From Misgurnus anguillicaudatus (lineage: Eukaryota > Chordata > Actinopteri > Cypriniformes > Cobitidae): DNA of 64,000 bases. Both the position numbers and the translations under genes were made by a program. This document shows, one piece after another, positions 23,671 through 34,737 of the stretch (its first letter is position 1; every line of letters begins with the position of its first letter). The stretch is taken from contig NC_073359.2 of assembly GCF_027580225.2 (NCBI RefSeq), positions 17,554,001-17,618,000 of the forward strand. Reading direction: 5' to 3'. Below the pieces are notes generated by a model. It saw only the letters and a list, made by a program, of their open reading frames with translations. It was not told where the DNA came from and did not search any database.

Positions 23671-24867
23671 CAGTGTTGGGGAAAGTTACTTTTGAAAGTA
23701 ATGCATTACAATATTAAGTTACTCCCCCAAAAAGTAACTATTGCGTTACTTCTCATGGAAAGCACCGTATTTTTTGGACTATAAGCCGCGTTTTTTTCAT
23801 AACTTGGCTGGTGCTGCGTCTTATAGTCAGGTGCGCCTTGTAAGTCAGTATAAATTAATTTTGACATTTATGAGGCAGAAGACATCATTACCGTCTACAG
23901 CCGCAAGAGTCTGCTATATGGTGCTCCTGTATTTGTGTCATTTAATGGATTCAGTGATTCGGAATGACAAGTCTGCAACTTCACGCTAGTTGGCTTGTTA
24001 GGTTAATTTAGACTTTTCAACCTTCCAGGCAAGTTCTGTATGCTATGGTTTATCCTTTTAATAACTGATAATATTACTTTAACGTACAGACATCTATTCA
24101 GCCTGCTGTTCTGTCTGCTATTGTTTAGTTGAATAACTTGCCTTTCCAGATTAAATGTCTGTTCTTCGGCTTGGATTTTGTGAATTAATTTTGTAAATTA
24201 ACGTGACGTATAGTCCACTGTGACTTATATGTTATTTTGTCTAAATGACGCATTTTTGAATGATGCGGCTTATACTCCGGTGCTGCTTATAGTCCGGAAA
24301 ATACGATAATGCTTACGTTACTTTTGCGTTACTTTTGTGTTACTTTTTCTTACTTGGCTGAGGCTTGATCTCTTTCAGGCTTTGCAGGTGTTTTTTTATG
24401 ACAGAGAAGTTTCATGCATTTTCCATCGCAAAAATTTTAAGCTCTGGCCTGCCATCTCCGTTTCCGACTATAACTGTTCCCACTCAGCCGCGACACATAG
24501 AGTGCAAACACCGCGACCATAGTCAATTATTCCTCGTATACCACGGTTACCACAAACATCGCTCTGGTGCCATTTTGACAGGTTAGGTGTGCGGTTTAGA
24601 GAAAAATAATCAACACCCATGGAACATTTCTCAACCAATCAGAATAAATCATTCAACAGGCCTGTGGTATGAGTTTAGTTTAATTCAGTACATTATTTTT
24701 TCAATCAAATTAACTAAACTGAAAAGTAACTTGCATTACTTTTTAAAAAAAGTAACTTAAATATTAATGTGTACATTTATAAAGTAATGCGTTACTTTAC
24801 TCTTTACTTCAGAAAAGTAATATTATTACGTAATGCAAGTTACTTGTAATGCGTTACCCCAACACTG
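23671..24867. mobile_element. hAT-type MITE 'CAGTGTTGGGG' family, copy 2
   Basis: The ends are CAGTGTTGGGGAAAGTTACT and ttacCCCAACACTG. The flanks ataatgtg and atcatgtg match at 7 of 8. The body is the same gttactttt-rich sequence as at 8998-9483, enlarged by an element at about 23764-24306. Confidence 0.75.
23764..24306. mobile_element. 'ACCGTATTTT...GGACTATAAG' MITE, nested
   Basis: The left end accgtattttttggactata and the right end tatagtccggaaaatacga are inverted. Words ggctggtgctgcgtcttata and cggtgctgcttatagtcc fill the arms. A second copy, itself interrupted, is at 25371-27392. Confidence 0.7.
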
Positions 24868-25983
24868 ATCATGTGTGTGGCTCGTCATGTCAAAATATGT
24901 GTTTGGCGCGTTGTGCATGTCAAAATACATGTCTGCTGCGGACGCTTCAAAGGGGTTTATAATAAAAGAGACGCTCGTGTTTGGCAATTTTGACATGAGG
25001 CATGATGCACATAGGTTCACATGACGCACCGAGTATATATTTTGACATGACGAGCCACCTACACGACCCTGCGAACACATATTTTGAATTTGCGCCCCTT
25101 GAAAGAGAAGTCACTGGCCGCCACTGCTTACAAGTTGGCTAATTTGTATTAATTCATATGAAGTGAATCATTCAATAACATATGATTATTATTAAAAACA
25201 ATGACGAAACCCCACCCCTAACCTTTCCCTTAACCCCATCAACGTGTAAAAGGAACGGCAAAAGGAAATTACACAATAATTTACGAATGTGGTGGTACGA
25301 ATTAATAAGCATTGGTGTTACCACTGTAATGTATATGACATTTACATTACTATTTTTTTATCCCAAAAATGTACCGTATTTTCCAGACTATAAAGCCCTA
25401 TTCGGACGGGATTAGTTTTACAGGGGGACCTCTGAGAAAATCGTGCTTCTCAGAGGTCCTCTGTGTTTTTAATCCCATCCGAATCGGCCATGTCTGTGTT
25501 TTTCTCTGACGACCTCCGTAAGAATTCCAGAGCAATATACCTACTGTTTTTCGCCGGAACTCAGAGGTCCTCTGAGAAATTTAATCCCGTCCGGATGCAA
25601 ACGTCTGTGTTTGCCCGCAATATCTTTTGAAAATGTGGTTCATTTCATGTTTTGGCCAACGTGATCTGCCGTAAAGTCTTACCAACGCGCTTATATTGTG
25701 TTTCCAGAGTCCCATTCATTCAGATATGGATGTTTTTTCCCATTCGACGAAATAGAATAGTTAAATGAAGACGAGCTGAATATCAAACACGGTTAAGACT
25801 GACCACTGTAATATCAGTAACGTTATAAGGTAAGAAACTCCGTTCAAACTTGTTCAACTCCGGAATAGTAATGTTAATTAATAAAGAAAATAATGAGGCA
25901 GCCAGTTATATAAAACACGTAGGCTAATGTTACTTCAGTAGGATTTGTATATTTATTTGGATTTATTAAAATTATATTAATAC

Positions 25984-26705
25984 TAGGGATGCACCGAATC
26001 CAGATTTTTTAGGTTCGGCCGAATCCCGAATCCACCGTTTAAGATTCGGCCGAATCCGAAACCGAATACCGAATCCTACTCGCATCCTTATTCCATTAAC
26101 ACAGTAAAACACATTAATGAAGTAAACAACGTCCACAGCAGTGTAATTTTTATTTTATTTTATTTTAACTGTACATTAAGCCAGGATGACAAGTTGGAAA
26201 AACTATTTTGACAATTACCATAAGCCTATGCATAATGAAAGCGATGCGTTGCGACACGCTCGTTTTTCCAATAAGCAAGCAGCTCCGCGCTGAAAACTAT
26301 ATTTAACTTTGAGTGAGAAGCTCCGCTCGTCAATGTCAGTTTTCACACGGCCGTAAAATTACAGTGGAGGAGGGGCGGGACATTACCACAGCAACCAACC
26401 GGCTCACAGCTGAAGCATCACAGCTACCAAGCGCTCGGCTGAAAAACAGCTGGCATTTGGCGTCCTCAAGGCATTTTCAGACGTGTTTAAAAGTTTTGGT
26501 GTGTCCAGCCCCTAAGGCTCACCGAAAGAAAAAGCTCATCTCCACGTCAGCACCCGATGTGTGTAATCAACGGCCGCGTGACGTCAAACAGCATAGCGCA
26601 AGCCTAGGGTTCGGTTCGGTGGAAAAAAAATCTAGGATTCGGCCAAACCCGAACCCCGTCAAAAAGCCCAGTATTCGGCCGAATCCTGGATTCGGTGCAT
26701 CCCTA
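25984..26705. mobile_element. hAT-type MITE, perfect 8-bp TSD ATTAATAC
   Basis: The inverted ends are TAGGGATGCACCGAATCC and GGATTCGGTGCATCCCTA, with ATTAATAC exactly at 25976-25983 and 26706-26713. gattcggccgaat words recur near both ends. The segment about 26310-26520 resembles an arm of the 7374-9630 element (ggcattttcagacgtg, gttttggtgtgtcc), so it contains a captured or inserted fragment. The 143-codon frame at 26313-26744 crosses the right end and is not a gene. Confidence 0.8.
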
Positions 26706-26718
26706 ATTAATACATTAC

Positions 26719-26957
26719 GGGGCGGTTTCCCGGACCAGGATTAGCTTAATCCAGGACTAGGCCTTAGTTTAATTAGGAAATATAACTAGTTTTAAACAAC
26801 ATGCCTTACTAAAAACATTACCTGTGTGCATCTTGAAGTAAAACAAAGGGCCCTGATGTAATTTAAGATCTGTAAGTGAATGTTATTTTGAGTTTGGAGA
26901 TCTCTTATAAGTGTTTAAGTCTAGGACTATTCTAATCCGTGTCCGGGAAACTGCCCC
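26719..26957. mobile_element. Angel-like MITE
   Basis: The ends GGGGCGGTTTCCCGGACCAG and TGTCCGGGAAACTGCCCC are inverted. The interior gattagcttaatccaggact and the gtgtgcatcttgaag centre resemble the Angel-type short inverted-repeat elements of teleosts (recognised from memory, not by search). TAC lies on each side. Related copies are the split one at 47752-54710 and a fragment at 56340-56556. Confidence 0.6.
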
Positions 26958-27392
26958 TACATGTTCTGTAATAATTTTACATTTAAAGCAAAATATTAGA
27001 CATTACAAACACGCGTATCCAGAGCACATGCTCTTGTGCAACGCCCAAATGCATGAAACAGACACTCCCATCTCTGGAATAGCCTGAGAATTTGAATCCC
27101 GTCCGAATCGGTACATAAAATCCCAGACGTCCTGGGGGACACATTGAAACTCAAACGTCGTTTAGAAAACTAATCCCGTCCGAATAGTGCTTAAGTCGCA
27201 CTTTTTTCATAGTTTGGCTGGTCCTGCTACTTCTAGTCAGGTGTGACTTATATGTCAAAAGTAATTAATTTGAACCAAAATAAACCATTACTGTCTACAG
27301 CCGTGAGAGTCCGCTTTATGCTGCTTCTGTATTTATGTAAAAAATGCGACTTATACTCCAGAGCGACTTATATTCCAGAAAATACAGTAATT

Positions 27393-27994
27393 TAAAAAAT
27401 ATTGTACTGTACATTAAAAATGTAATGTATGTTACAATTTTAATATAGTTTTTTGTTGCACTACTGTAGTAAAACAGATTGGAAGCTGTATGTGTTGAAA
27501 TACTAATTTACCACAGCACTTTGAATTTGTAAGGCGTGCTGAAAATATACAATACTCTTGTCCTTCCTCACACTTTCTGTCTTTCTCATTTTATCTGCCT
27601 TCCTCTCTTTCCTCGTAAGCCTGTTCTCATAAAGTCTTATGATTGTCAGTCATTTGCAGTAGCTCTGTGTTAATGCCGGCACTCCCGTCTGCAGGATTTA
27701 TTCGCTGACTGCCAAAATGGGAAGTTTGAGCTCTCGCTTCAAGTTGGAAAGAAGCCCACATCGAGTTTCCTTTGAGTAAAAACTTTGCTGAAAATCTGCA
27801 TCTCTTATCCCACTTTTATTATCTCATGCGGTTTCCGAAACCGTTTCTAAAGAATCAACTTCTTCTTTTTTTTTACTTTGCACAGCAGTAGAATGAACTC
27901 ATCTTTGACATCACTCAGGCGAAGGATAAGACAACACAAATATCATTCTGTGCTTAAGTTTTAGTAATGAACCAAATGGTAAAAATATATACTT
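27393..27994. other. Undefined unique DNA
   Basis: 27620-27870 (for example tcagtcatttgcagtagctc, gcactcccgtctgcagg) is unique in the window and could be constrained non-coding DNA. There is no ORF of note. Confidence 0.3.
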
Positions 27995-28136
27995 AAAAAA
28001 ATTACTTTCTTACTTAGTATTTTTGTCTTGTTTTTAGTACAAATATCAAGTATTCTTGAATCAAGATGCATTTCTAGATGAGCAAAATGACCTAAGAAAA
28101 TAAATTTTATGTTTTTTTGTCAAAAAATAGACTTAA

Positions 28137-29053
28137 AGAGTAACTAAACCCTAAACCAACTTTTTTTTAGTTAATGATCTGTAAGAATAAGGCTTTATTA
28201 GTGCTGTTCATTGATTTTAGTAATTTTTTTGACATTTGGATATAAAATGTTTCAATACTACAATATATGGTGTAAAAACGTCTGAGTGCTGCCCTCTTCA
28301 GGTTGAATGGTGGCTACTGCAGTTGAATTTTCCTATTGGATGTTGGGTCCAAAAAATGCCTCATGACGTAAGCAGGTTCAAGCTCACCACGCCCTTGTTA
28401 CGATCTCACCACACACTTAAGGGCTCGTTATAGTCGTGCGTAGGTCCTACGGAGTAGCAGCAACGGCGTAGGTTCCGCGTCGGTTTTCATTTATACTTTT
28501 GCGTCGACGTGCAAACACGCGCGACCGCTGGTAGGCAGTATCCACGTGTGTAACCACAGTAGCAGCACAAACGTGAAAGAAGAAGAAGCTAAGCAAGTTA
28601 ACCCACAAACGAAGAAGAAACAGCAACTTGTTGTGTATAATTTGAGAAGACCAGCAATGATGGAAGTAAATAAACAGTGACTTTTGATGCAGTTTGAGTT
28701 AAATCACTCCTCAACTTGGCTATTCTTTGTTTTCACCGTCACAAACGGAAATACCTATGACGCAGTTTTTTTTACCTGACGGGAGGGGTTCTGGTGGACC
28801 AATCACAGCGCTTGCGGTCCACGTAGATCTGACGCGCTGTTACATTTTTTGTGAGGTGCGCGTCAGGCTACGCAGAGCTACACACAGGCTACGGATAGCC
28901 TACGCCGTAGCTACGGCGTAGAACCTACGCACGACTATAAATCGCCCTTTAGTTCATACCCTCTATCTCCATTGGGATCTGCCCACTTTTCTTGCATTTT
29001 TCAAATATTGCCAGTGGGTGGAGTCAGGCTCTGACTAGGGGTTTAGTTACGCT
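28137..29053. mobile_element. TTAA-flanked foldback MITE, family E
   Basis: Termini AGAGTAACTAAACCCTAAAC and the inverse gggtttagttacgct are flanked by TTAA (28133-28136, 29054-29057). The host repeat continues across the site. It carries a further element, 28419-28951. Confidence 0.75.
28419..28951. mobile_element. 'AAGGGCTCGTTATAGTCGTG' MITE, nested
   Basis: The left arm gttatagtcgtgcgtaggtc and the right arm gaacctacgcacgactataa are inverted. The ends are aagggc and gcccttt. ctacggcgtag-type words repeat inside. The target duplication is unclear. Confidence 0.6.
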
Positions 29054-30163
29054 TTAAGAGAATTTGTCCTTAAAACAAGCTAAAAAACTGCAAATGGGGT
29101 AAGACTTTTTTTATTTAATTTTTTTCTTACACACTTAATTCAAAATAGATTCAAACTTTTTTTGCTTGTTTTAAGCACAAATTAACTTAAATTTAATTTC
29201 GATTTAAGAATTTTTAGATATTTGTACAGACAACAAAATACTACAAAAAATTATTTTCAAGAAACATTTTCTTAGTATTTTTGTCTTGTTTTCAGTAAAA
29301 ATATCTAAAAATTCTTAAATTAAGATGCTTTTTCTTGATGAGCAAAACGACCCAAGAAATAAATCTAGTTTTTAGACCAAAAATATAAAATTTAAGTGAT
29401 TGTGTGCATAAAACAAGCCAAAAAATCTGCCAATGAGGTAAGCCAAAAAATCTTTTTCTTAAACACTAAATTCAAGAAAAATTTAAGAATTTTTTTTTGC
29501 TTGTTTTATGCACACAATCACTCAAATTTGATATTTTTGGTCTAAAAACTAGACTTATTTCTTGGGTCGTTTTGCTCATCAAGAAAAAGCATCTTAATTT
29601 AAGAATTTTTAGATATTTTTACTGAAAACAAGACAAAAATACTAAGAATTTTTTTCTTGAAAATCTTTCTTTCTTACTTAGTATTTTTGTCTTGTTTTAG
29701 TGCAAATATCTAAGTATTCTTGAATCAAGATGCATTTCTATTGATGAGCAAAATGACCTAAGAAAATACATTTAAGTGAATTTGTGCTTAAAACAAGCAA
29801 AAAAACTGCCAATGGGGTAAGACTTTTTTATTACATTTTTTTAAACACTCAATTCAAGATAGATTCAAGAAAAAATTTCTTAACCCATTGGTAATTTTTT
29901 TTGCTTGTTTTAAGCACAAATTCACTTAAATTTAATTCGATTTAAGAATTTTTAGATATTTGTACAGACAACAAAATACTAATTAAGAAAGTAATTTTTT
30001 GCAATATAGTTACAGCGGTCTGCTGCTGGTACTTAGGATGGTTCTCATGTCAGCAATGATAACTAAATAATTTATGGTGAAAACATATCAGCTGTAGAGG
30101 AAGGCGTGTTACGGTGAAGGTTGCATCAACATTGGGTACACACCAACCTTAGTTGTTCATTTA

Positions 30164-31765
30164 CAGTGGGGCAGAAAGGTATTTGGTCAGCCGCCAATTG
30201 TGCAGGTTCTCCCACTTGGAAAGATGAGAGAGGCCTGTGGTTTTCGTCATGGGTGCACTTCAACTATGAGAGACAGAATGAGGAAGGGGATCCAGAGAAT
30301 CACATTGTCTGATTTTTTGGGAATTTGTTTGCGATTTATGGTGGAAAATAAGTATTTGGTCAATAACAAAAAAGCAAGATTTCTTTCTCTCACAGACCTG
30401 TAACTTTTTCTTTAAGAGGATCCTCTGTCCTCCACTTGTTACCTGTATTAATGGCACCTGTTTGAACTTGTTAGCAGTATAAAAGACACCTGTCCACAAC
30501 CTAAAACAGTCAGAATGCAAACTCAACTATGGCCAAGACCAAAGAGCTGTCAAAGGACACCAGAAACAAAATTGTAGACCTGCACCAGTCTGGGAAGACT
30601 GAATCTGCAATAGGTAAGCAGCTTGGTGTGAAGAAATCAATTGTGAGAGCAATTATTAGAAAATGTAAGACATACAAGAACACTGATAATCTCCCTCGAT
30701 CTGGGGCTCCACGAAAGATCTCATCCCGTAGGGTAAAATTATCACCAGAATGGTGAGCAAAAATCCCAGAACCACACGGGGGGACCTAGTGAATGACCTG
30801 CAGAGAGCTGGGACCAAAGTAACAAAGGCTACCATCAGTAACACACTATGCAGCCAGGGACTCAATTCCTGCAGTGCCAGATGTGTCCACCTGCTTAAGC
30901 CAGTACATGTCTGGACCCGTCTGAAGTTTGCTAGAGAGCATTTGGATGATCCAGAAGAAGAGTGGGAGAATGTCATATGGTCAGATGAAACCAAAACATA
31001 ACTTTTTGGTAGAAACTCAACTTCTTGTGTTTGGAGGAGAAAGATGCTGAGTTGCATCCAAAGAACTCCATACCTACTGTGAAGCATGGGGGTGGAAACC
31101 TCATGCTTTGGGGCTGTTTCTCTGCAAAGGGACCAGGACGACTGATCCGAGTTAAGGAAAGAATTAATGGGTCCATGTATCGTGAGATTTTGACTCAAAA
31201 CCTCTTTTCGTCAGCAAGGGCATTGAAGATGAAACGTGGCTGGATCTTTCAGTATGGCAGTGATCCCAAACATACCGCCCGGGCAAAGAAGGAGTGGTTT
31301 CGTAAGAATAATTTCAAGGTCCTGGACTGGCCTAGCCAGTCTCCAGATCTCAACCCCATAGAAAATCCTTGGAGGGAGTTGAAAATCTGAGTTGCCCAGC
31401 GACAGCCCTAAAACATCACTGCTCTAGAGGAGATCTGCATGGAGGAATGGGCCAAACTACCAGCAACAGTGTGTACAAACCTTGTGGAGACTTACAGAAA
31501 ACGTTTGATCTCTGTCATTGCCAACGAAGGGTATATAACAAAGTATTGACATAAACTTTTGTTATTGACCAAATACTTATTTTTCACCATAATTTACAAA
31601 TAAATTCTTAAAAAAATCAGACAATGTGATTTTCTGGATTTTTTTTCTCATTTTGTCTCTCATAGTTGACGTGTACCTTTGACAAAAATTACAGGCCTCT
31701 CTCATCTTTTTAAGTGTGAGAACTTGAACAATTGGTAGCTGACTAAATACTTTTTTGCCCCACTG
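30164..31765. mobile_element. Tc1-like transposon with long terminal repeats, degenerate
   Basis: The ends CAGTGGGGCAGAAAGGTATT and AATACTTTTTTGCCCCACTG are flanked by TA (30162-30163, 31766-31767). The inverted repeats are about 210 nt each (30164-30373 and 31557-31765). A second copy of the outer motif (aagtatttggtcaa) lies at the inner boundary, the IR/DR layout known from fish Tc1 elements. The size, 1602 bp, is full length. Its transposase gene is broken. Confidence 0.9.
30529..31549 (+). pseudogene. Tc1-like transposase pseudogene
   Basis: It starts at ATG 30529 with the paired-like DNA-binding region (helix-turn-helix around [17 protein letters not shown]). A frameshift near 30738 moves the reading to a frame containing [17 protein letters not shown] and WSDETK (first catalytic Asp). 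A stop lies at 30999-31001. Another frameshift near 31040 leads to the C-terminal part with [11 protein letters not shown] (third catalytic Glu kept). Two in-frame stops follow (31388-31390 and about 31409). The second catalytic Asp is lost: the family's QxDNDPKHT reads QYGSDPKHT. The natural stop is 31547-31549. It cannot give active enzyme. Confidence 0.9.
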
Positions 31766-31767
31766 TA

Positions 31768-33195
31768 ACAGACTAAATCCCAAACATTTCTAGCCACAAG
31801 ATTGCTAGATTTTTGGTGTTCAAAAACCCCTGTTGACACCAACCCATGTTGGTTTTGGGGCCAATGGGTTTTACAGTAGTTGAACTGCGGTAAATCGCAC
31901 AAAACATTTGTGATGCGGCAGGTATTATGTGAAACCCTTTCCGTCGCCGGTTGGTTTGCTGTTATGCGGTCTGGTTTCCAGAGGCGATGTAAGTCTGCCG
32001 GCTGTCTCCAGGCCATTGTCATCTAGCTAGTCCAGAGATTACTGCTGCTTACTGAAAAACAGAAAACAGCAGCACTGAGCCACAGGATTAAAGGATGCAC
32101 TGAAGTAGGCCAGAAAAATACGAGAGCGCTGTCCCAGAACATCACCCATGTAATAACAGTTAATCCCTCTTTTTTACAGTCACACGTTGTATGTCTGACC
32201 TGGTTAAATGTAATGCAGTGCTGCTTGCTTTTGCCCCCAGCAAAGGATGATGTTTAAGCGTGAATTGTCCAATTTTTTTTACAGATTTAATTTCTTTTTA
32301 CTTTTATGTTTCATGAGACGTAACCGAGACCTCCATTAACTCTCTTTAACTGTGAAAGATAAACTTCTGAGCTATAACACTTTCCTCTGGATATGTTGAA
32401 GGCTGCTTGTGTTATATTGGAGTAGTAATAAGTCTTGTAACAAGATACTGTACATGCGTGGTTGGTATTATATTATCTAGGAAGCTTAGAGAAATAAGCA
32501 GCTCCCAGTGATGACCATTTACTGTCGCTCTTGTTTAATATTATCATGGTTTGTTAATGATGGCCTCTACAGAGATTCCTAAACACAGTATTTGCCAAAA
32601 GTTAAAAGACTGTTTAACGAGGTCCTTTATTCATTTTGCATGGCACAGCGGACCCTTCGTGTTTTGGTGTAACCTAAGTTGAGGTGCATGGATTCTGTGC
32701 ATGGACCACAGTGACTCCAGCCACTCCAAATTTAACCCCAGGTTAACCGCTTTACTGCAACAGCTGCTTGGGTCAGTGGTGACCTTGTGGCACTGTGTTC
32801 TCAAATTCATACCGGTCAATTCATGTTCTCGAATTCGTTTTCGGAAAGCGTGGCCTCTGCGTTATCAGCCATGCAAGTGAGAAGTGAGAACGCCTCTTTT
32901 AAATTCACTTGAGAGAGCCAGGAGTGTGTTTGTGTTTGGTTTGACTTTATCTTTGTCACTCAGTAATTGAGTTTAAACCTCTCATGGGAATTGAACCCTG
33001 TTTTTTACCATGTGTAGTACCACTTCACTGCTTCTTGTGCTTCAGTTTTTGCACACTTTAATAGCTAATCTTCTGAAATAAATATCTGTGAAACTACAAG
33101 AAATCCAGAATGGACTGTGACAAGCACAGTAAAAGATAAATCTAAGATGGTGGATAAGTCTGGTAGATATATTTTATTATAAATAAACATTTCAT
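31768..33195. other. Undefined DNA
   Basis: A short inverse pair (caacccatgttggttttggg) sits near 31840. Otherwise no repeat family, RNA or coding feature is recognised. The minus frame 31702-32022 has no domain and overlaps the Tc1 end. Confidence 0.35.
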
Positions 33196-33199
33196 TTAA

Positions 33200-33619
33200 A
33201 GGGGACATTTCACAAGACTTTTTAAGAGGTCAAATAAATCTTTAATGTGTCCCCAGAGTATGTATGTAAAGTTTTAGCTCAAAATACCATATAGATAATT
33301 TATCATAGCATGTTGGTGTGAGCAAAAATGTGCTGCTTTTGGGGGTGTTTCCTTTTGAATGCAAATGAGCTGATCTCTGCACTAAATGGCAGTTCCTTGG
33401 TTGGATAGTGCAGATTAAAGGCCGCTATTATCCCCTTCTGACATCACAAGGGGAGCCAAATTTCAATGACCTATTTTTTCCCATGCTTGCAGAGAATGGT
33501 TTACCAAAACTAAGTTACTGGGTTGATCTTTTTCACATTTGTTAGGTTGATAAATGCACTGGGGACCCAATTGTAGCACTTAAACATGGAAAAAGTCAGA
33601 TTTTCATGATATGTCCCCT
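33200..33619. mobile_element. TTAA-flanked MITE, family F (AGGGGACATTTCAC)
   Basis: TTAA at 33196-33199 and 33620-33623. Ends AGGGGACATTTCACAAGACT and tgatATGTCCCCT. The body contains the common fish words gcaaatgagctgatctctg and acatggaaaaagtcag. The arms are short, so it folds less well than families A-D. Confidence 0.75.
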
Positions 33620-33948
33620 TTAATACTATAAACTTCATTTTGCCTCTCTTTTGCCATCTTTATGTTTATTGAAAACAACTGACATTTTCAGAGAATTCCA
33701 ACCCAAAAGCTTATTAATCATTATTATACTGTAAGCTTGATTTAGAGAAAATTGTTGCGCTCTCGGTTATCTATCATTCTGTTTCTTCAGGTGTGTGGAA
33801 CCAAAAAAGATATATAGAACAAAACAGAAAAAATGGCTGACCGCACACTGAATCCAAAAAGACTTGAAAAGGTCTAGAAAGTACAAAATTTATTGAAATA
33901 CATAGTGCAATCAAGTGCAAAGTATGAGTTAAAAACAGAGGAACATGA

Positions 33949-34019
33949 GCAAACGTTTTAGCAGATTGCTATCCTCAGTGCTCGGAGCACTGAGGATGGC
34001 AATCTGCTGAAACGTTTGC
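33949..34019. repeat. 71-nt hairpin with two G:U-compatible changes
   Basis: Two 35-nt arms (gcaaacgttttagcagattg... and its inverse) flank a single G. They differ at two positions, and as plus-strand RNA both give U:G wobble pairs, so the stem stays continuous. The effective loop is only 3-4 nt, too small for a canonical microRNA precursor. It looks like a small foldback or inverted duplication. Confidence 0.7.
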
Positions 34020-34087
34020 AAAAATATCTGCCAATGGGGTGAGAAAAAAAATCTTGAAATAAGTTTACTTTTTTCTTAAACACTTAA

Positions 34088-34332
34088 AGGAGCATTTCAC
34101 ACATAGAAACATTATTGAAAGTGCGTCGAATTTGGTGCCTATTTGACCAAGAAAAGGGCTGTTTGTAGTCTCACGCCCTTAACAAAGATATTGGACTTTT
34201 GTATGAAGTGCAACACTGAAATCTGTATTTCTCCTGTCTCAGCGGCAACTGAGGAAATGATGCACAACCATTCAAAAACATGACTGGGGTTCTTACTGTA
34301 CAAAGCTTAATGCAAATGGGTGAAGTGTCCCT
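34088..34332. mobile_element. TTAA-flanked MITE, family G (copy 1)
   Basis: TTAA at 34084-34087 and 34333-34336. Ends AGGAGCATTTCACACATAGA and gggtgaagtgtccct. Shared interior: cagatttc/gaaatctg, tctcctgtctcagcggcaac. A second copy in inverse orientation is at 49100-49297. Confidence 0.7.
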
Positions 34333-34737
34333 TTAATAAAGAAAGTTTTTAAGTACAAATTCACTTAAATTGTATAATTTTTGTCTAAAAACTAGACTTA
34401 GGTCACTATGCTCATCAAGAAAATACATCTTGATTTAAGAATTTTTAGATATTTCTACTGAAAACAAGACAAAAATACTAAGTATACTTGATATCTTAAA
34501 TTAAGATGCTTTTTCTTGATGAGCAAAACGACCCAAGAAAATAAGTCTAGTTTAAGACCAAAAATATCAAATTTAAGTAATTTTGTGCATAAAACAAGCA
34601 AAAAAAAAATTGCCAGTGGGGTAAGCAAAAAAATCTTGAACAACTTTCTTAAACACTAAATTCAAGAAAAATTCAAGAAAAAATTGCTTACACCATTGGC
34701 AGATTTTTTTTACTTTTTAGATATTTTTACTGAAAAC

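Larger units (their letters stand above)
23651..25126. mobile_element. hAT-type element with CAGTGGCGGCC termini
   Basis: The ends CAGTGGCGGCC and GGCCGCCACTG are inverted. Flanks tttacgag (23643-23650) and cttacaag (25127-25134) match at 6 of 8. The interior 24885-25070 repeats tgtcaaaata / tattttgaca words in inverted order. A second hAT (23671-24867) occupies its left end, only 20 bp from the terminus. Confidence 0.65.
23609..25370. repeat. 'ctcatctcacgagaatg' repeat split by a hAT insertion
   Basis: The left part 23609-23650 (ccagcctcatctcacgagaa, then tttttacgag) continues at 25127 (acaagttggctaatttgtat, then accccacccctaacc). This is the normal order in the family seen at 11565 and 14346. 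The hAT at 23651-25126 interrupts it. Confidence 0.6.
25394..27191. mobile_element. Element with 3-bp TAA duplication (Harbinger-like?)
   Basis: The ends AGCCCTATTCGGACGGGATT and AATCCCGTCCGAATAGTGCT are inverted, with TAA on both sides (25391-25393, 27192-27194). The host sequence reads straight across when the block is removed. A 3-bp TWA duplication is typical of PIF/Harbinger, but no transposase is present. Words tctgagaggtcctctg recur inside. It hosts the elements at 25984-26705 and 26719-26957. Confidence 0.6.
25371..27392. mobile_element. 'ACCGTATTTTCC' MITE split by nested elements
   Basis: The left end tgtaccgtattttccagact (25370) resumes at 27192 (taagtcgcacttttttcata) and closes at ttccagaaaatacagtaat. 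The continuation matches the intact copy at 23764 (ggctggtcctgc, tagtcaggtg). The inserted block is 25394-27191. Confidence 0.65.
27995..30000. repeat. 'tagtatttttgtcttgtttt' foldback cluster
   Basis: The outer ends aaaaaattactttcttac and taagaaagtaatttttt are inverted. Inside, the module tagtatttttgtcttgtttt / gatgagcaaaatgac / aaaacaagcaaaaaa occurs several times in both orientations, giving nested head-to-head copies. It hosts the TTAA foldback 28137-29053. Other copies: 34020-35723 and 40455-40655. Confidence 0.65.

Noticed and set aside
26313..26744. 143-codon plus-strand ORF
   Set aside because: It crosses the terminus of a hAT MITE (26705) into the next spacer, so it is accidental.
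27995..30000. CRISPR-like regular repeats
   Set aside because: The units are long, variable and in both orientations, and the genome is eukaryotic.
30656..31198. 180-codon minus ORF
   Set aside because: Shadow of the plus-strand Tc1 transposase pseudogene.
33949..34019. microRNA precursor
   Set aside because: The stem is almost perfect with a 3-4 nt loop, unlike the bulged stem and larger loop of animal pre-miRNAs. Kept only as a hairpin.
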